From contig NZ_QMBP01000017.1 in NCBI RefSeq assembly GCF_003289945.1, forward strand, positions 1 to 64,000: a stretch of DNA of 64,000 nt. Direction: 5' to 3'. This stretch comes from Mesorhizobium hawassense. GTDB lineage: Bacteria > Pseudomonadota > Alphaproteobacteria > Rhizobiales > Rhizobiaceae. The notes beneath the pieces are model-generated. The model worked only from the letters and a program-made list of their open reading frames with translations. It was not told the DNA's origin and searched no databases. The position numbers and the translations under genes were made by a program. Positions 43,226 to 52,099 of this stretch are shown one piece after another. Within the stretch, counting starts at the first letter, position 1, and every line of letters begins with the position of its first letter.

Positions 43226-44224
43226 CTATTCCAACGGCTTGATCTTGCCGAGGGGGATGAAACCCAGCGAGGCCTTGCCCTTGACGATCTTCAGCGGCAT
43301 CGACGGTTCTTTGCCAAGCATCGACAGGGCGGCAAAGCCCTGCTCGATCTCGCTTTTATGCTCGGGGACCGCGCCGGCAAGGATAGAAGCCACCGCTTTC
43401 GGATCCTTGAGCTTGATCATCAGATCCCCGTCGACCAGTCCTTGCGCATCGACCGAGACCGGTCCGGACACCGTGATGCGCGCCGTGCCGGACGACAGGT
43501 CGAGCTTGGCGATGTCGATCGACTGGCCGCGCAGGCTCTTCGGGGGCGCCGCGACCAACGCCACGCCGTTCTTCAGCGTTACGTCGCCGCTGCCGTCCAG
43601 CGCCGGCAGCACGCGTCCGTCGATGGCATCCGGGTTGATCTCCAGATCGCCGAAGCTGCCGACATAATTGATGTCCTTGCCGACCGGCTGCAACTGGCCG
43701 GCCGCCTTGCCGGCGCTGAACAATTGCATCGGATCGGTGTCATCCTGCGGATCGGTCTGACCGGAAAGGCCGTCGGCCTGCAGCGAGACGCTCCTCGGCA
43801 GCGGCCACGACACTTTGACGTTCGCCTGCAATTGGTCCCAATCGATGAAGAGCGGAGGCGTGCCGGGCGCCATCGTCCTCAGCGGGCCGCGCAGGTCGGC
43901 GACGGGCGACAAAGGTGCGGTGATGTCCGCGACGGCATTGAAGCTGCCGGTGGAGGCGGCGACCTTCCGGACGTCGTCCTCATAGGCGATGTTGTCGCAG
44001 GAGACCGTGAAGCTCATCGGATAGCCGCTAACGGTGAGATTGGCGCAGCCGGCGACGATACCGTTGGCCTGGAGTTTCGCCGAAGCCTGTTCGGCCTCGG
44101 TCTTGAGCCTGTCGGCCAGGTAGAACCAACCGCCGCTGTAGACGGCGAACACCACGACAAGAAATGCGGCAAGCCACAACAGCCGGCGGCGAAGTCTGGG
44201 CGGTCGCTGGTCACTTGACGTCAT
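43226..44224 (-). CDS. DUF2125 protein, membrane-anchored
   Basis: The 332-aa protein has a basic N-terminus and one transmembrane helix (about 14-32), then a long periplasmic beta-rich DUF2125 domain with GYPMSFTVSCDNI near 67 and SLQADGLSGQ near 145. The family is restricted mostly to alphaproteobacteria and its role is unknown; the fold hints at a lipid- or outer-membrane-related function, but this is conjecture. It is divergent from the ChaC gene by about 110 bp and precedes the PfkB gene. Confidence 0.87.
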   Translation of the reverse strand: MTSSDQRPPRLRRRLLWLAAFLVVVFAVYSGGWFYLADRLKTEAEQASAKLQANGIVAGCANLTVSGYPMSFTVSCDNIAYEDDVRKVAASTGSFNAVADITAPLSPVADLRGPLRTMAPGTPPLFIDWDQLQANVKVSWPLPRSVSLQADGLSGQTDPQDDTDPMQLFSAGKAAGQLQPVGKDINYVGSFGDLEINPDAIDGRVLPALDGSGDVTLKNGVALVAAPPKSLRGQSIDIAKLDLSSGTARITVSGPVSVDAQGLVDGDLMIKLKDPKAVASILAGAVPEHKSEIEQGFAALSMLGKEPSMPLKIVKGKASLGFIPLGKIKPLE

Positions 44225-44333
44225 GCTGCGGCTCTCGTTAACCCCGGTAGGAGGGCATTCGCTCGCGCAAATACGCGGGGAAGCACCTTAAAGGTGCGGT
44301 GCCATTCACTCGAATGCGATCAGGCTTGGCGAT

Positions 44334-44855
44334 ATGGGCGATTTTTGGGTTTTTGGCTATGGGTCGCTGATCTGGCGGCCCGGATTTGCCCATGTCGAGA
44401 CGCGCCGTGCCCGGCTTTACGGATATCGGCGCGCGCTTTGCGTCTATTCCTTCGTGCATCGCGGCACGCGCGGGCGGCCGGGGCTGGTGCTCGGCCTCGA
44501 CCGGGGCGGTTCCTGCATCGGCCTCGCTTATCGTGTCCCGGGCAATCTGCGCGACGAAGTGCTTTCCTATCTGCGCGAGCGCGAGTTGGTGACCAGCGTC
44601 TATCTCGAACGCATGCTCGACATCCGGCTGGATGGCGGCGGCCCGGTCGAGGCGGTGGCCTACATCGTCGACCGGCAGCATCAGCAATATGCCGGCGGGC
44701 TCGATGCCGATCATGCGGCAAGGATCGTTCGCGGCGCCGTCGGCCAGTCAGGCCGGAATGAGGATTATGTGCTCAGCACGCTCGATCATCTCGAGGCGCT
44801 GGGCATCCGCGATAACTGGTTGGAAGAGGTGGGCCGCCTAGTCTCGCCTTCGTGA
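44334..44855 (+). CDS. ChaC-like gamma-glutamylcyclotransferase
   Basis: The 173-aa protein opens with VFGYGSLIWRPGF, the hallmark of ChaC, and continues with FVHRGTRGRPGLVLGLDRGGSC near 40-60 and DNWLEE near 160. ChaC enzymes cleave glutathione to 5-oxoproline and Cys-Gly. The catalytic Glu is expected in the middle region (LVTSVYLERM near 90). A family A repeat starts directly after the stop. Confidence 0.9.
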   Translation: MGDFWVFGYGSLIWRPGFAHVETRRARLYGYRRALCVYSFVHRGTRGRPGLVLGLDRGGSCIGLAYRVPGNLRDEVLSYLRERELVTSVYLERMLDIRLDGGGPVEAVAYIVDRQHQQYAGGLDADHAARIVRGAVGQSGRNEDYVLSTLDHLEALGIRDNWLEEVGRLVSPS

Positions 44856-44982
44856 AGCGCATTTCCGGCGAAGAAAGATCGCCTCCAATGCTCTATCTCT
44901 TTGTTTTTACGCAATTCCGGACGCAAGGCTACGGCGAAGCCGCCAAGCCTAACCGCTGCGCACTTTTGCTGGAATTGCTCTG
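44856..44982. repeat. Palindromic repeat, family A copy 3 (long-loop class)
   Basis: A left hairpin arm pair agcgcat/atgctct is followed by the core gcaattccgg (44911-44920) pairing with ggaattgctc (44971-44980). Inner ggct and agcc arms flank a cggcg/cgcc stem. It directly follows the ChaC stop. Confidence 0.82.
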
Positions 44983-45093
44983 GTCCGATCAAAAAGCAAA
45001 ACCATGCCTTTGACCTCCGCCGGGCACGACCTAGCTTAGGCGCAACCTCCATCCCCGGGTATCAGGCCCGTTCCAGCATCACGGAGATCAGTC

Positions 45094-46041
45094 TTGCAGA
45101 AACGCCGTCTCGGTCGCACCGATCTTTCCATCGCGCCTCTGGTCCTGGGCGGCAACGTCTTCGGCTGGACCGCCGACGAGAAGACCTCCTTCGACCTGCT
45201 CGACCGGTTCGTCGGGGCGGGCCTGAATGCCGTCGACACGGCCGATGCCTATTCGCGCTGGGTTCCCGGCAACAAGGGCGGCGAATCGGAAACCATCATC
45301 GGCAACTGGATAAAGAGCCGCGGCAATCGCGACAAGGTCGTGATCATCACCAAGGTCGGTTCCGACATGGGCCAGGGCAAGAAGGATCTCTCCGCCGCCT
45401 ATATCGAAAAGGCGGTCGACGCTTCACTGAAGCGGCTGCAGGTCGATGTCATCGACCTCTATCTCTCGCACTGGCCGGACCCGGGCACGCCCTACGAGGA
45501 GACGCTCGGCGCCTATCAGCGCCTGCTCGAAAAGGGCAAGATCCGCTATCCGGGCTGCTCCAATCTCGATGCCGGCCAGTTGCGCGCCGCGCTCGACGTC
45601 GCCAGCCTGCGCGGCCTGCCGCGCTACGAGGTTCTGCAGCCTGAATACAATTTGTACGATCGTTTCTCGCTCGACGGGCCACTGCTCGACCTCTGCAAGG
45701 CCGAGGATCTCGGCGTCATCACCTATTTCAGCCTCGCCAAGGGTTTTCTGAGCGGCAAATACCGCAGCAAGGCGGACCTCGGCCAAAGCGAGCGCGGCGA
45801 GGGCGTGGCCGAGTATCTCAACGAGCGCGGCATGCGCATCCTGTCCGCGCTCGATGCGCTCGCCGAGCGCCATTCCGCCAAGCAGGCGGAAGTGGCGCTG
45901 GCCTGGATCATCGCGCGGCCCGGCGTCACCGCGCCGATCGCCAGCGCCACGACGCCGGCCCAGATGGACAGTCTGGTCCGCGCCGCGTCACTGAAGCTTT
46001 CGGCCGACGATATCGGAGCACTGGATCGGGCCAGCGCCTAA
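45094..46041 (+). CDS. Aldo/keto reductase (TTG start)
   Basis: The 315-aa NADPH-dependent (beta/alpha)8 reductase has RRLGRTDLSIAPLVLGG near 4, the catalytic region DTADAYSR near 48 with Tyr53, KVGSDMGQ near 86, HWP near 126 and the C-terminal ARPGVTAPIASATTP near 275. Substrate unknown. The start codon is TTG at 45094: no in-frame ATG or GTG exists near the conserved N-terminus and GGAG lies exactly 7 bases upstream. A family C repeat follows the stop within 7 bp. Confidence 0.9.
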   Translation: MQKRRLGRTDLSIAPLVLGGNVFGWTADEKTSFDLLDRFVGAGLNAVDTADAYSRWVPGNKGGESETIIGNWIKSRGNRDKVVIITKVGSDMGQGKKDLSAAYIEKAVDASLKRLQVDVIDLYLSHWPDPGTPYEETLGAYQRLLEKGKIRYPGCSNLDAGQLRAALDVASLRGLPRYEVLQPEYNLYDRFSLDGPLLDLCKAEDLGVITYFSLAKGFLSGKYRSKADLGQSERGEGVAEYLNERGMRILSALDALAERHSAKQAEVALAWIIARPGVTAPIASATTPAQMDSLVRAASLKLSADDIGALDRASA

Positions 46042-46047
46042 GGCGCG

Positions 46048-46100
46048 TTGATGTTCAGGTGAGGCCGGTCTGCAAATGGCGGCTTCCTGCGCTTCCGGCC
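46048..46100. repeat. Repeat, family C copy 1 (partial)
   Basis: About 50 bp beginning gatgttcaggtgaggcc and including ggcggcttcctgcgcttccgg, nearly identical to the left half of the larger palindrome at 52741. The right half is absent or degraded here. It follows the aldo/keto reductase stop. Confidence 0.75.
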
Positions 46101-46188
46101 TTCGCCGGCAAGTGTGCACGATCGTCCAAGACGGCCATGACAAAACCCTCGTAAATCCTGTCGCATCGCGGCAGGAGAAGGTTTTGGG

Positions 46189-46809
46189 ATGGCCGGTGGT
46201 ATCTCGGGCGGAGCGATGCCCTGGCAGCAAGTGCTGGCGCTGGTCCTGGCGGCGACCGTGGTCATGGGCAGCCCCGGACCGTCGACCATCAGCGTCACCG
46301 CCATCGGCGCGGCATTCGGCCTGCGCGCCTCGCTGAGTTACACATGGGGCTTGGTGCTTGGAACGATCGCCGTGCTTCTGGTCGTCGCCGCCGGGATTGT
46401 CGGCATGCTCGCCTCGGTACCTGGACTGGCCACGGTGCTGGCGATCCTTTCGGCCGCCTATATCCTTTATCTGGCTTTCAAGATTGCAACCGCGCCGCCC
46501 TTGGCGGAGCGCGGGAGCATGGCGACGAAGCCCAGTTTTCTCGGCGGCTTCATGCTCGCCGTCGCCAACCCGAAAGCCTATGTGGCGATCGCCGCGGTCT
46601 TCGCGGGCGCCGCCTCGCAAACCGATGCACTGGGCGTTTCCACCAGACTCCTGGTGCTCGTCGCGATGATCGTCGCCATTCATGTCGTTTGGCTGCTCGC
46701 CGGAACCGCTTTGGCGCGGTTCCTGCGCCGTCCGCTGGCGTCGCGGGTCATCAACCTGGTGTTTGCCGCGACGCTGGTGCTGACGACTGCGCTGGCGGCG
46801 CTGCGATAG
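46189..46809 (+). CDS. LysE/RhtB family amino acid exporter
   Basis: The 206-aa inner-membrane protein has six hydrophobic segments and the LysE/RhtB hallmark VVMGSPGPSTISV near 24-36 and FMLAVANPKAYVAIAAVF near 120-137. Family members export amino acids or homoserine lactones; the substrate is unknown. AAGG lies about 8 bases before ATG 46189; ATG 46216 (MPWQQVL) is an alternative. Confidence 0.9.
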   Translation: MAGGISGGAMPWQQVLALVLAATVVMGSPGPSTISVTAIGAAFGLRASLSYTWGLVLGTIAVLLVVAAGIVGMLASVPGLATVLAILSAAYILYLAFKIATAPPLAERGSMATKPSFLGGFMLAVANPKAYVAIAAVFAGAASQTDALGVSTRLLVLVAMIVAIHVVWLLAGTALARFLRRPLASRVINLVFAATLVLTTALAALR

Positions 46810-46813
46810 CGGA

Positions 46814-47608
46814 TCAGGCTTTTACGGTCACGCCGAGTTCCGCCAGCCGCTTCACCGCCGTCGGCGGCATGGGCGGCGGGTTCGGCGCCTGCGCCGCCTC
46901 GACGAGCATCTGGTCGCAGGCGGCTTCGGTCTCGCCGATCAGCCGCTGCATGAATTCGTCCTTGCTAAGACCGGGCGGGATCGGCGGCAGGAAGCGGGCC
47001 TTGATGGTGCCGGGATAGCGCAGGAATTTGCGGCGCGGCCAATAGAGGCCGGCGACATGGGCGACCGGCACCACGGGGACGCCCAGTTGCGAATAGATTT
47101 CGACGATGCCGTATTTGTAGGACGGCTCGGCGCCCGGCGGGCGGCGGGTGCCTTCAGGGTAGATGATGAGCTGGCGCGGATTGCGATCCATTTCCTGCCT
47201 GGTCGCGGTGACGACCGCCTTCAGCGCCTTCGAGCGGCTGCCGCGATCGACCGGGATCATGCGCATTTTCATGATGTACCAGCCGAAAAAGGGGATCCAG
47301 GTCAGCTCGCGCTTCAGGATGTAGAGCGCGTCGTCGAGGTAGGGGAAGAAGGCGATCGCATCCCAGAAGGATTGATGCTTCGGCGCCAGGATGAAGGATC
47401 CTTCCGGCAGATTCTCGACCCCCGTGATTTCGTTCTTCGTCGTGGCGATCTTGTCGTAGAGCCACATCGAGGTGCGCGACCAGAATTTCGGCACGAACCA
47501 GGCGCGGTGGCGCGGCGACAGGAAATAATAGGGCGTCCAGAAGATCATCTGGACGACCAGGCTGAGATAGAAGACGAGGTTGAACGCCAGCGAGCGGATG
47601 ATGAGCAT
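46814..47608 (-). CDS. 1-Acyl-sn-glycerol-3-phosphate acyltransferase (PlsC family)
   Basis: The 264-aa membrane-associated enzyme has an N-terminal helix (about 5-25), the catalytic HQSFWD (HX4D) motif near 83-88, the FPEGTR-type motif as YPEGTR near 151-156, and a PVVPVAHVAGLYW acceptor segment near 178. It converts lysophosphatidic to phosphatidic acid. ATG 47608 matches the family N-terminus; the frame open to 47833 runs through a repeat. It converges on the LysE gene across 4 bp. Confidence 0.93.
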   Translation of the reverse strand: MLIIRSLAFNLVFYLSLVVQMIFWTPYYFLSPRHRAWFVPKFWSRTSMWLYDKIATTKNEITGVENLPEGSFILAPKHQSFWDAIAFFPYLDDALYILKRELTWIPFFGWYIMKMRMIPVDRGSRSKALKAVVTATRQEMDRNPRQLIIYPEGTRRPPGAEPSYKYGIVEIYSQLGVPVVPVAHVAGLYWPRRKFLRYPGTIKARFLPPIPPGLSKDEFMQRLIGETEAACDQMLVEAAQAPNPPPMPPTAVKRLAELGVTVKA

Positions 47609-47679
47609 GCAAGGGGCCCGATAAGGAAGAGTGCGTTGGTTACACCAAGCGGCGGCAAAAAGGAAACGGCGCCGTGGTC

Positions 47680-47774
47680 GAACGCTCTGCCACTCTTGTT
47701 TTGCCGCAATTCCGGAACGGAGGGTTACGGCGAAGTCGCCGAACCTAACCGCGATGCACTTTTCCTGGAATTGC
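47680..47774. repeat. Palindromic repeat, family A copy 4 (long-loop class)
   Basis: Core arms gcaattccgg (47706-47715) and cctggaattgc (47764-47774). The inner hairpin is ggtt/aacc around cggcga/tcgccg. The right edge abuts the TAA of the minus-strand LysR gene (47775-47777). Confidence 0.82.
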
Positions 47775-48677
47775 TTACAATGACCGCGCCAGCCGCTCCT
47801 TGAGGCGCGGTGCGGCGAAATCGAGGAAGGCACGCAGCTTTACCGGCAGCCGGCTCTGGCCGGCATGAACGAGGCTGACCGGCCAGGGCGGCGGCTCGAA
47901 CGGTTCCATCACCACCCGCAGCGCACCGGCGCGCACGGCGGCATCGGCCTGGTAGGAGAGGACTTTCGTCAGGCCAAGCCCGGCGATCGCGGCATCGATC
48001 GCCGCCTCGGCGGTGTTGACCTGAAGGCGCGAGCGGACCGCGACCGCGGTTTCCGTCTTGCCGGAGCCAAAGCTCCATGTCGCGGGAGCGGCGAGACCTT
48101 CGAAGGTGATGCAGTTGTGGCCGGCAAGCTCCGGCGGGGTCGCCGGCGTGCTGCGCTTGGCAAGATAAGCGGGACTGGCGCAGACAATGCGGCGGATCGA
48201 GCCGACGCGGATCGCGACCATGGCCGAATCCGGCAGCTCGCCGATGCGCACGGCCAGATCGATATGCTCCTCGACCAGTTGGGTGATCCGGTCCGACAAG
48301 GTCAGGCGGACGTCAACCTGCGGATAGAGGGCGAGGAAGCCGGTGATCACCGGCAGCACATGCAGGCGGCCGAAGACGACCGGCGCCGTGATGACCAGTT
48401 CGCCTGTCGGGCTCGAATATTCGCCGGCGGCGGTTCGCTCGGCATCGCTCACCTCGTCGAGGATACGGCGGCAGGCGATGAGATAGGACTGGCCGGCATC
48501 GGTCAGTGTCAGGCGGCGCGTCGAGCGGTTGAGCAGGCGCGTCGTCAAATGCTTCTCCAGTTCGGAGAGCTTGCGGCTGACCGTCGCCAGCGGCACGTCG
48601 GCACGTCTGGCTGCGGCGGAAAGGCTGCCGGCCTCCACCGTTGCGACGAACAGGGACATGGCGTCCAGGCGATCCAT
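47775..48677 (-). CDS. LysR-family transcriptional regulator
   Basis: The 300-aa regulator has an N-terminal winged helix-turn-helix (about 1-60) with SLSAAARRADVPLATVSRKLSELE and a periplasmic-binding-like effector domain. It resembles the LrhA/PA0477-like 'DsdC/AphB' group by eye only. It is divergent from the FMN-binding gene across about 100 bp and probably regulates it. The 3' end abuts a family A repeat. Confidence 0.92.
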   Translation of the reverse strand: MDRLDAMSLFVATVEAGSLSAAARRADVPLATVSRKLSELEKHLTTRLLNRSTRRLTLTDAGQSYLIACRRILDEVSDAERTAAGEYSSPTGELVITAPVVFGRLHVLPVITGFLALYPQVDVRLTLSDRITQLVEEHIDLAVRIGELPDSAMVAIRVGSIRRIVCASPAYLAKRSTPATPPELAGHNCITFEGLAAPATWSFGSGKTETAVAVRSRLQVNTAEAAIDAAIAGLGLTKVLSYQADAAVRAGALRVVMEPFEPPPWPVSLVHAGQSRLPVKLRAFLDFAAPRLKERLARSL

Positions 48678-48778
48678 TATTCTTCCGAAATATGGAAGGA
48701 TGAGTTGCGAATATGCTCTCTACATCCGATTTCCGGAAGGGGCTATTTCTTGTGCGACCCTGTCCGAGGAGCGCCAGC

Positions 48779-49396
48779 ATGAATGAATTTACCAGCGATG
48801 TCGCCTTTACGCCGACCGTCAAGGCCATCCAGTTCCGCAAGGGGTCGCGCGACTCCTATGCTCGCGTCGAGCAGCGCGGCGGATGGCGGGCAACAATCAC
48901 GCCGGACCTTGCCGCCTTCATCGAGGCGCAGACCAGCGTGTTCCTGGCGACGGCCAACGCCGAAGGCCAGCCCTACATCCAGCATCGCGGCGGGCCTGCC
49001 GGCTTCCTCAAGGTGCTCGACGAACACACGATCGGCTTTGCAGATTTCTCCGGCAATCGGCAGTTCATCACCCAGGGCAATCTCGAGGACAATGGCCAGG
49101 CGTTCCTGTTCCTGATCGACTACATGCTGCGGCAGCGCATCAAGATCTGGGGCAGCGCGCGTGTCGTCGAGGGCGATTCCGAGCTGACGGCAAGGCTGAT
49201 GCCGGCCGATTACAAGGCTCGGCCGGAGCAGGTGATCCTGTTCACGGCCTCGGCTTGGGATGCCAATTGTCCGCAGCACATTCCGCAGCGTTTCGAGGCG
49301 GCGGACGTCGCCGCGGCCCTTGCCGAGCGCGACAGGCACATCGCCGGTCTGGAGCAGGAGATCGCGCGCCTGCGCAGCGCGTCAACTGAAGCTTAG
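48779..49396 (+). CDS. Pyridoxamine 5'-phosphate oxidase-like FMN-binding protein
   Basis: The 205-aa split-barrel flavoprotein has FIEAQTSVFLATANAEGQPYIQHRGGPAGFLKVLDE near 40-75, DFSGNRQFITQGNLEDN near 82-98 and RIKIWGSARVVEG near 116, as in FMN-binding oxidoreductases of the PNPOx-like superfamily. A short coiled-coil C-terminus (LEQEIARLRS) follows. GAGGAG lies 8 bases before ATG 48779. Its TAG overlaps the stop of the convergent YdcF gene by four bases. Divergence from a LysR gene suggests effector-controlled expression. Confidence 0.88.
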   Translation: MNEFTSDVAFTPTVKAIQFRKGSRDSYARVEQRGGWRATITPDLAAFIEAQTSVFLATANAEGQPYIQHRGGPAGFLKVLDEHTIGFADFSGNRQFITQGNLEDNGQAFLFLIDYMLRQRIKIWGSARVVEGDSELTARLMPADYKARPEQVILFTASAWDANCPQHIPQRFEAADVAAALAERDRHIAGLEQEIARLRSASTEA

Positions 49397-50121
49397 TTTT
49401 TGGATACCGAGGAGGCTTGCGCCAGCGTCATGCCTTCAGGCGTCGTGCGAAGCGGCAGGAAGCCGCGCGCCAGCGACAGCACATATTTGCTGTATTCGGT
49501 CAGCAGCACGCGCAGCGCCTCCGGCTTGGTCAGCCAATTGCCGTTGCCGAGATTGGTGTTGACCACCGGATAGGGCTCGAGGTGCGCGCCATGCAGCAGT
49601 CGGCCCATCTCGAGCAGGCTGCGCGGCATGTGGTAGTTGTTGGTGACGATGATGATGCTGCCATAGGCGTGGTTTTCCACCCATTTGGCGCTTTCCTCGG
49701 CATTGCCGATGGTATCGAGCGCGGCGCGGTCGATGTCGACGCAGCAGGAGAAGAGCTGTTTGTCGCCGCCCATTGCCGCCTGCAACTGGCGCTTGGTGGC
49801 CGACGGATGGACGCCGCTGATCAGCAGCCGTTCGCCTTTGCCTGAGGCAAGCAAGTCCATCGCCGCGTCGAGCCGCGACTGACCGCCAGTGAGCACGATG
49901 ATGGCATCGGCCTTGGCCGGATTGAGCGGGGTCGTCATATGGCTGACCTTGTTGGCAAACCAGCCGAAGCCGCCGGCAAAGAGCACCAGCACGGCGAGAA
50001 CGACGAAACCGCAGACGCGCAAAGCGAGCTTGAGACGACCGGACCTCGCGGGAGCAGCGATATGCGTACGCATCGCCGGCATCCGTCCAGCTATCCCGAT
50101 CGAGTCCCGCGCGTCCATCAT
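49393..50121 (-). CDS. YdcF/DUF218 family membrane protein (ElyC/SanA-like)
   Basis: The protein has one N-terminal transmembrane helix (about residues 38-58 of the longest form) and a DUF218 domain: ADAIIVLTGGQSRLDAAMDLL, GERLLISGVHPSA, DIGNAEES-type segment TIGNAEESAKW, and IIIVTNNYHMPRSLLEM. E. coli relatives ElyC and SanA influence envelope and peptidoglycan biogenesis; biochemical activity is unknown. Start is uncertain: ATG 50121 (MMDARDS) or the upstream ATG 50148; residues before the helix are poorly conserved. Confidence 0.85.
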   Translation of the reverse strand: MMDARDSIGIAGRMPAMRTHIAAPARSGRLKLALRVCGFVVLAVLVLFAGGFGWFANKVSHMTTPLNPAKADAIIVLTGGQSRLDAAMDLLASGKGERLLISGVHPSATKRQLQAAMGGDKQLFSCCVDIDRAALDTIGNAEESAKWVENHAYGSIIIVTNNYHMPRSLLEMGRLLHGAHLEPYPVVNTNLGNGNWLTKPEALRVLLTEYSKYVLSLARGFLPLRTTPEGMTLAQASSVSKN

Positions 50122-50274
50122 CCCCAGGTTAATCCTGAAAACATACAATGGTTAACTCTGAAATGCGGCCTTTGATAGGTGAGACGGCGCACTTTGCGTT
50201 ACGGCAGTTGCCCAATCCGTGATCCTTGTCCGGTTTGTATATAACGCTTTCCGTCGCGTTTCGCTTGGAGATCA

Positions 50275-51267
50275 TCAGCCCGAATCCGGCTGGCGAACGT
50301 CGATGTCGCTGAGATAGGCGACGACGGTCGCGTGCGAGGTTGCCGCGGTCAGCGCGCCGATCACCAGCACCATCAGGCCGACGCCGAAATAGCCTGCCGA
50401 GCCGATGGCGAAATTGCCGAACAATGCGGTCGCCTGGTCGGCCTCGGGTGTGGCCATGTTGCGCGACGACCACCAGGAAAAGACGATGAAGACGACGATC
50501 GCCAGCGCGCCGCCGGCGGCGGCGCCCTTCATGCCGGTGACCAGGAAATGCCAGCGGAATTCGCGCGCGATGAAGCGCGCCTCGGCGCCGACGAAATGCA
50601 GCACCTCGATGATATGGCCGTTGCCGGCCATGGCGCCGCGCGTGGCGAACACCACCGTCAGCACCGTTGCCGACAGCATCAGCACCAGAACGGCGATGCC
50701 GATCGTCACCGTCGTGTGCGCCATGGCGACCAGGCGGTCGACCCAGGTGCGGTGATCGTCGAGCGCGGCGGTTGCGATTTTCGGCGTGATGGCGGCGCGC
50801 ATGGCGGCGAAGTCCGGCGGGCTGGCTTCGTCGATGGTGACGATGATCAGGCGCGGCACCGGCAGCTCGTCGATGTTGAGGCCGCTGCCCAGCCACGGCT
50901 CCAGAAGCCGCGCCGTGGCGTCGCGGTCGATGATCTTGGTGCCCTTGACGCCGGGAAACTCGCTGGCGATCTGCGAGGCCTGCGCGAGAGCCGCCTCCAT
51001 GTCGAGGCCGTCGGCCGGCTTGATCTGGATCGTCGCCTCGCGCGAGATCTGGTTCTCCCAGACCGAGGCGGTATCGCGCACAAGCGTCACCGCCCCGAAG
51101 GTGAGGCAGGACAGGAAGGTCATGATGGCGATGACCAGCACCAGCGCCCGGCCGGCGATGTTCTGCGCCGGCACGATCGGCGCCGTCTTGCGCTGGACCC
51201 GACGGACCGTCACCGGCGCCTCGGCGTCGGCTTCGTCCTGGAGATGGTCGGCCGGAAAGTCAGTCAT
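50275..51267 (-). CDS. ftsX: Cell division protein FtsX
   Basis: The 330-aa inner-membrane subunit of the FtsEX ABC transporter has a cytoplasmic N-terminus, a helix near 42-62, a periplasmic domain (about 65-170) and three C-terminal helices (about 185-205, 235-260, 290-315). FtsEX activates septal peptidoglycan hydrolases. The N-terminal VPAQNIAGRAL and the segment EVLHFVGAEARFIAREFRWHF near 218 fit alphaproteobacterial FtsX. It overlaps ftsE by 8 bases on the same strand. Confidence 0.93.
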   Translation of the reverse strand: MTDFPADHLQDEADAEAPVTVRRVQRKTAPIVPAQNIAGRALVLVIAIMTFLSCLTFGAVTLVRDTASVWENQISREATIQIKPADGLDMEAALAQASQIASEFPGVKGTKIIDRDATARLLEPWLGSGLNIDELPVPRLIIVTIDEASPPDFAAMRAAITPKIATAALDDHRTWVDRLVAMAHTTVTIGIAVLVLMLSATVLTVVFATRGAMAGNGHIIEVLHFVGAEARFIAREFRWHFLVTGMKGAAAGGALAIVVFIVFSWWSSRNMATPEADQATALFGNFAIGSAGYFGVGLMVLVIGALTAATSHATVVAYLSDIDVRQPDSG

Positions 51268-51919
51268 AGACGTCCAACCTTCCGCCGGCCAGAATCATGC
51301 GGCGCGCATCGACCTGCTCCATCAGGCCGAGGTCGTGGGTGGCGATCACGACGGCGGTGCCTAGCCGGTTGAGCTCGATGAACAGCCTGAGCAACCGGCG
51401 CGCCAGTGGCGGGTCGACATTGCCGGTCGGCTCGTCGGCCAAAAGGATTTCCGGCTGCTCGATCAGGGCGCGCGCGATCGCGGCGCGCTGCTTTTCGCCG
51501 CCCGACAGCACCGGCGGCAGCACATGCATGCGGTCGCCGAGGCCGACCCATTTCAGAAGCTCGGTGACGTCTGTGCGGTAGCTCGCTTCCTCGCGCCCGC
51601 GCACGCGCAAAGGCAGCGCGACATTCTCGTAGGTCGTCATGTGGTCGAGCAGGCGGAAATCCTGGAACACGACGCCGATGCGGCGGCGAAGCAGCGGCAG
51701 CTCGCCGCGCGAAATGCGCGAGCGGTCCTTGCCGAAGATGGTGATCAGGCCGCGCGTCGGTTTCAGCGACATGAACAAAAGGCGCAGCAAGGTCGTCTTG
51801 CCGGCGCCCGAGGGGCCGCTCAGGAACTGAAAGGAGCGCTCCGGAATGTGCAGGGAGATGTCGCGGAGGATTTCCGGACCCATGCCATAGCGGAGGCCGA
51901 CATTTTCGAAGCGGATCAC
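51260..51919 (-). CDS. ftsE: Cell division ATP-binding protein FtsE (GTG start)
   Basis: The 219-aa ABC ATPase has Walker A GPSGAGKTT near 34-42, Q-loop FQDFRLL near 84, signature LSGGEKQR near 139, Walker B ILLADEPTGNVD near 159 and the H-loop THDLGL near 193. I place the start at GTG 51919 (VIRFENVGLRYG), where FtsE proteins normally begin; the frame extends to 51958. It overlaps ftsX by 8 bases, and the next gene upstream runs in the opposite direction, so ftsEX is transcribed from this short divergent region. Confidence 0.94.
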   Translation of the reverse strand: MIRFENVGLRYGMGPEILRDISLHIPERSFQFLSGPSGAGKTTLLRLLFMSLKPTRGLITIFGKDRSRISRGELPLLRRRIGVVFQDFRLLDHMTTYENVALPLRVRGREEASYRTDVTELLKWVGLGDRMHVLPPVLSGGEKQRAAIARALIEQPEILLADEPTGNVDPPLARRLLRLFIELNRLGTAVVIATHDLGLMEQVDARRMILAGGRLDVYD

Positions 51920-52099
51920 GTTCGGCGACCTGAAACTTTCGGCGGCGACGCGCCACAATCTACATTAACAGACCATCGGCCGGCATGGTTAACCGGCAGT
52001 TAATTTTTCAACGATCAGCCCTCGTCAGGACCATTCCGGTGGGGAAGCGTTAACCAATTGCGTTTACGCAAAAGAAACGAAGACTCCACTGGTGCCGTA

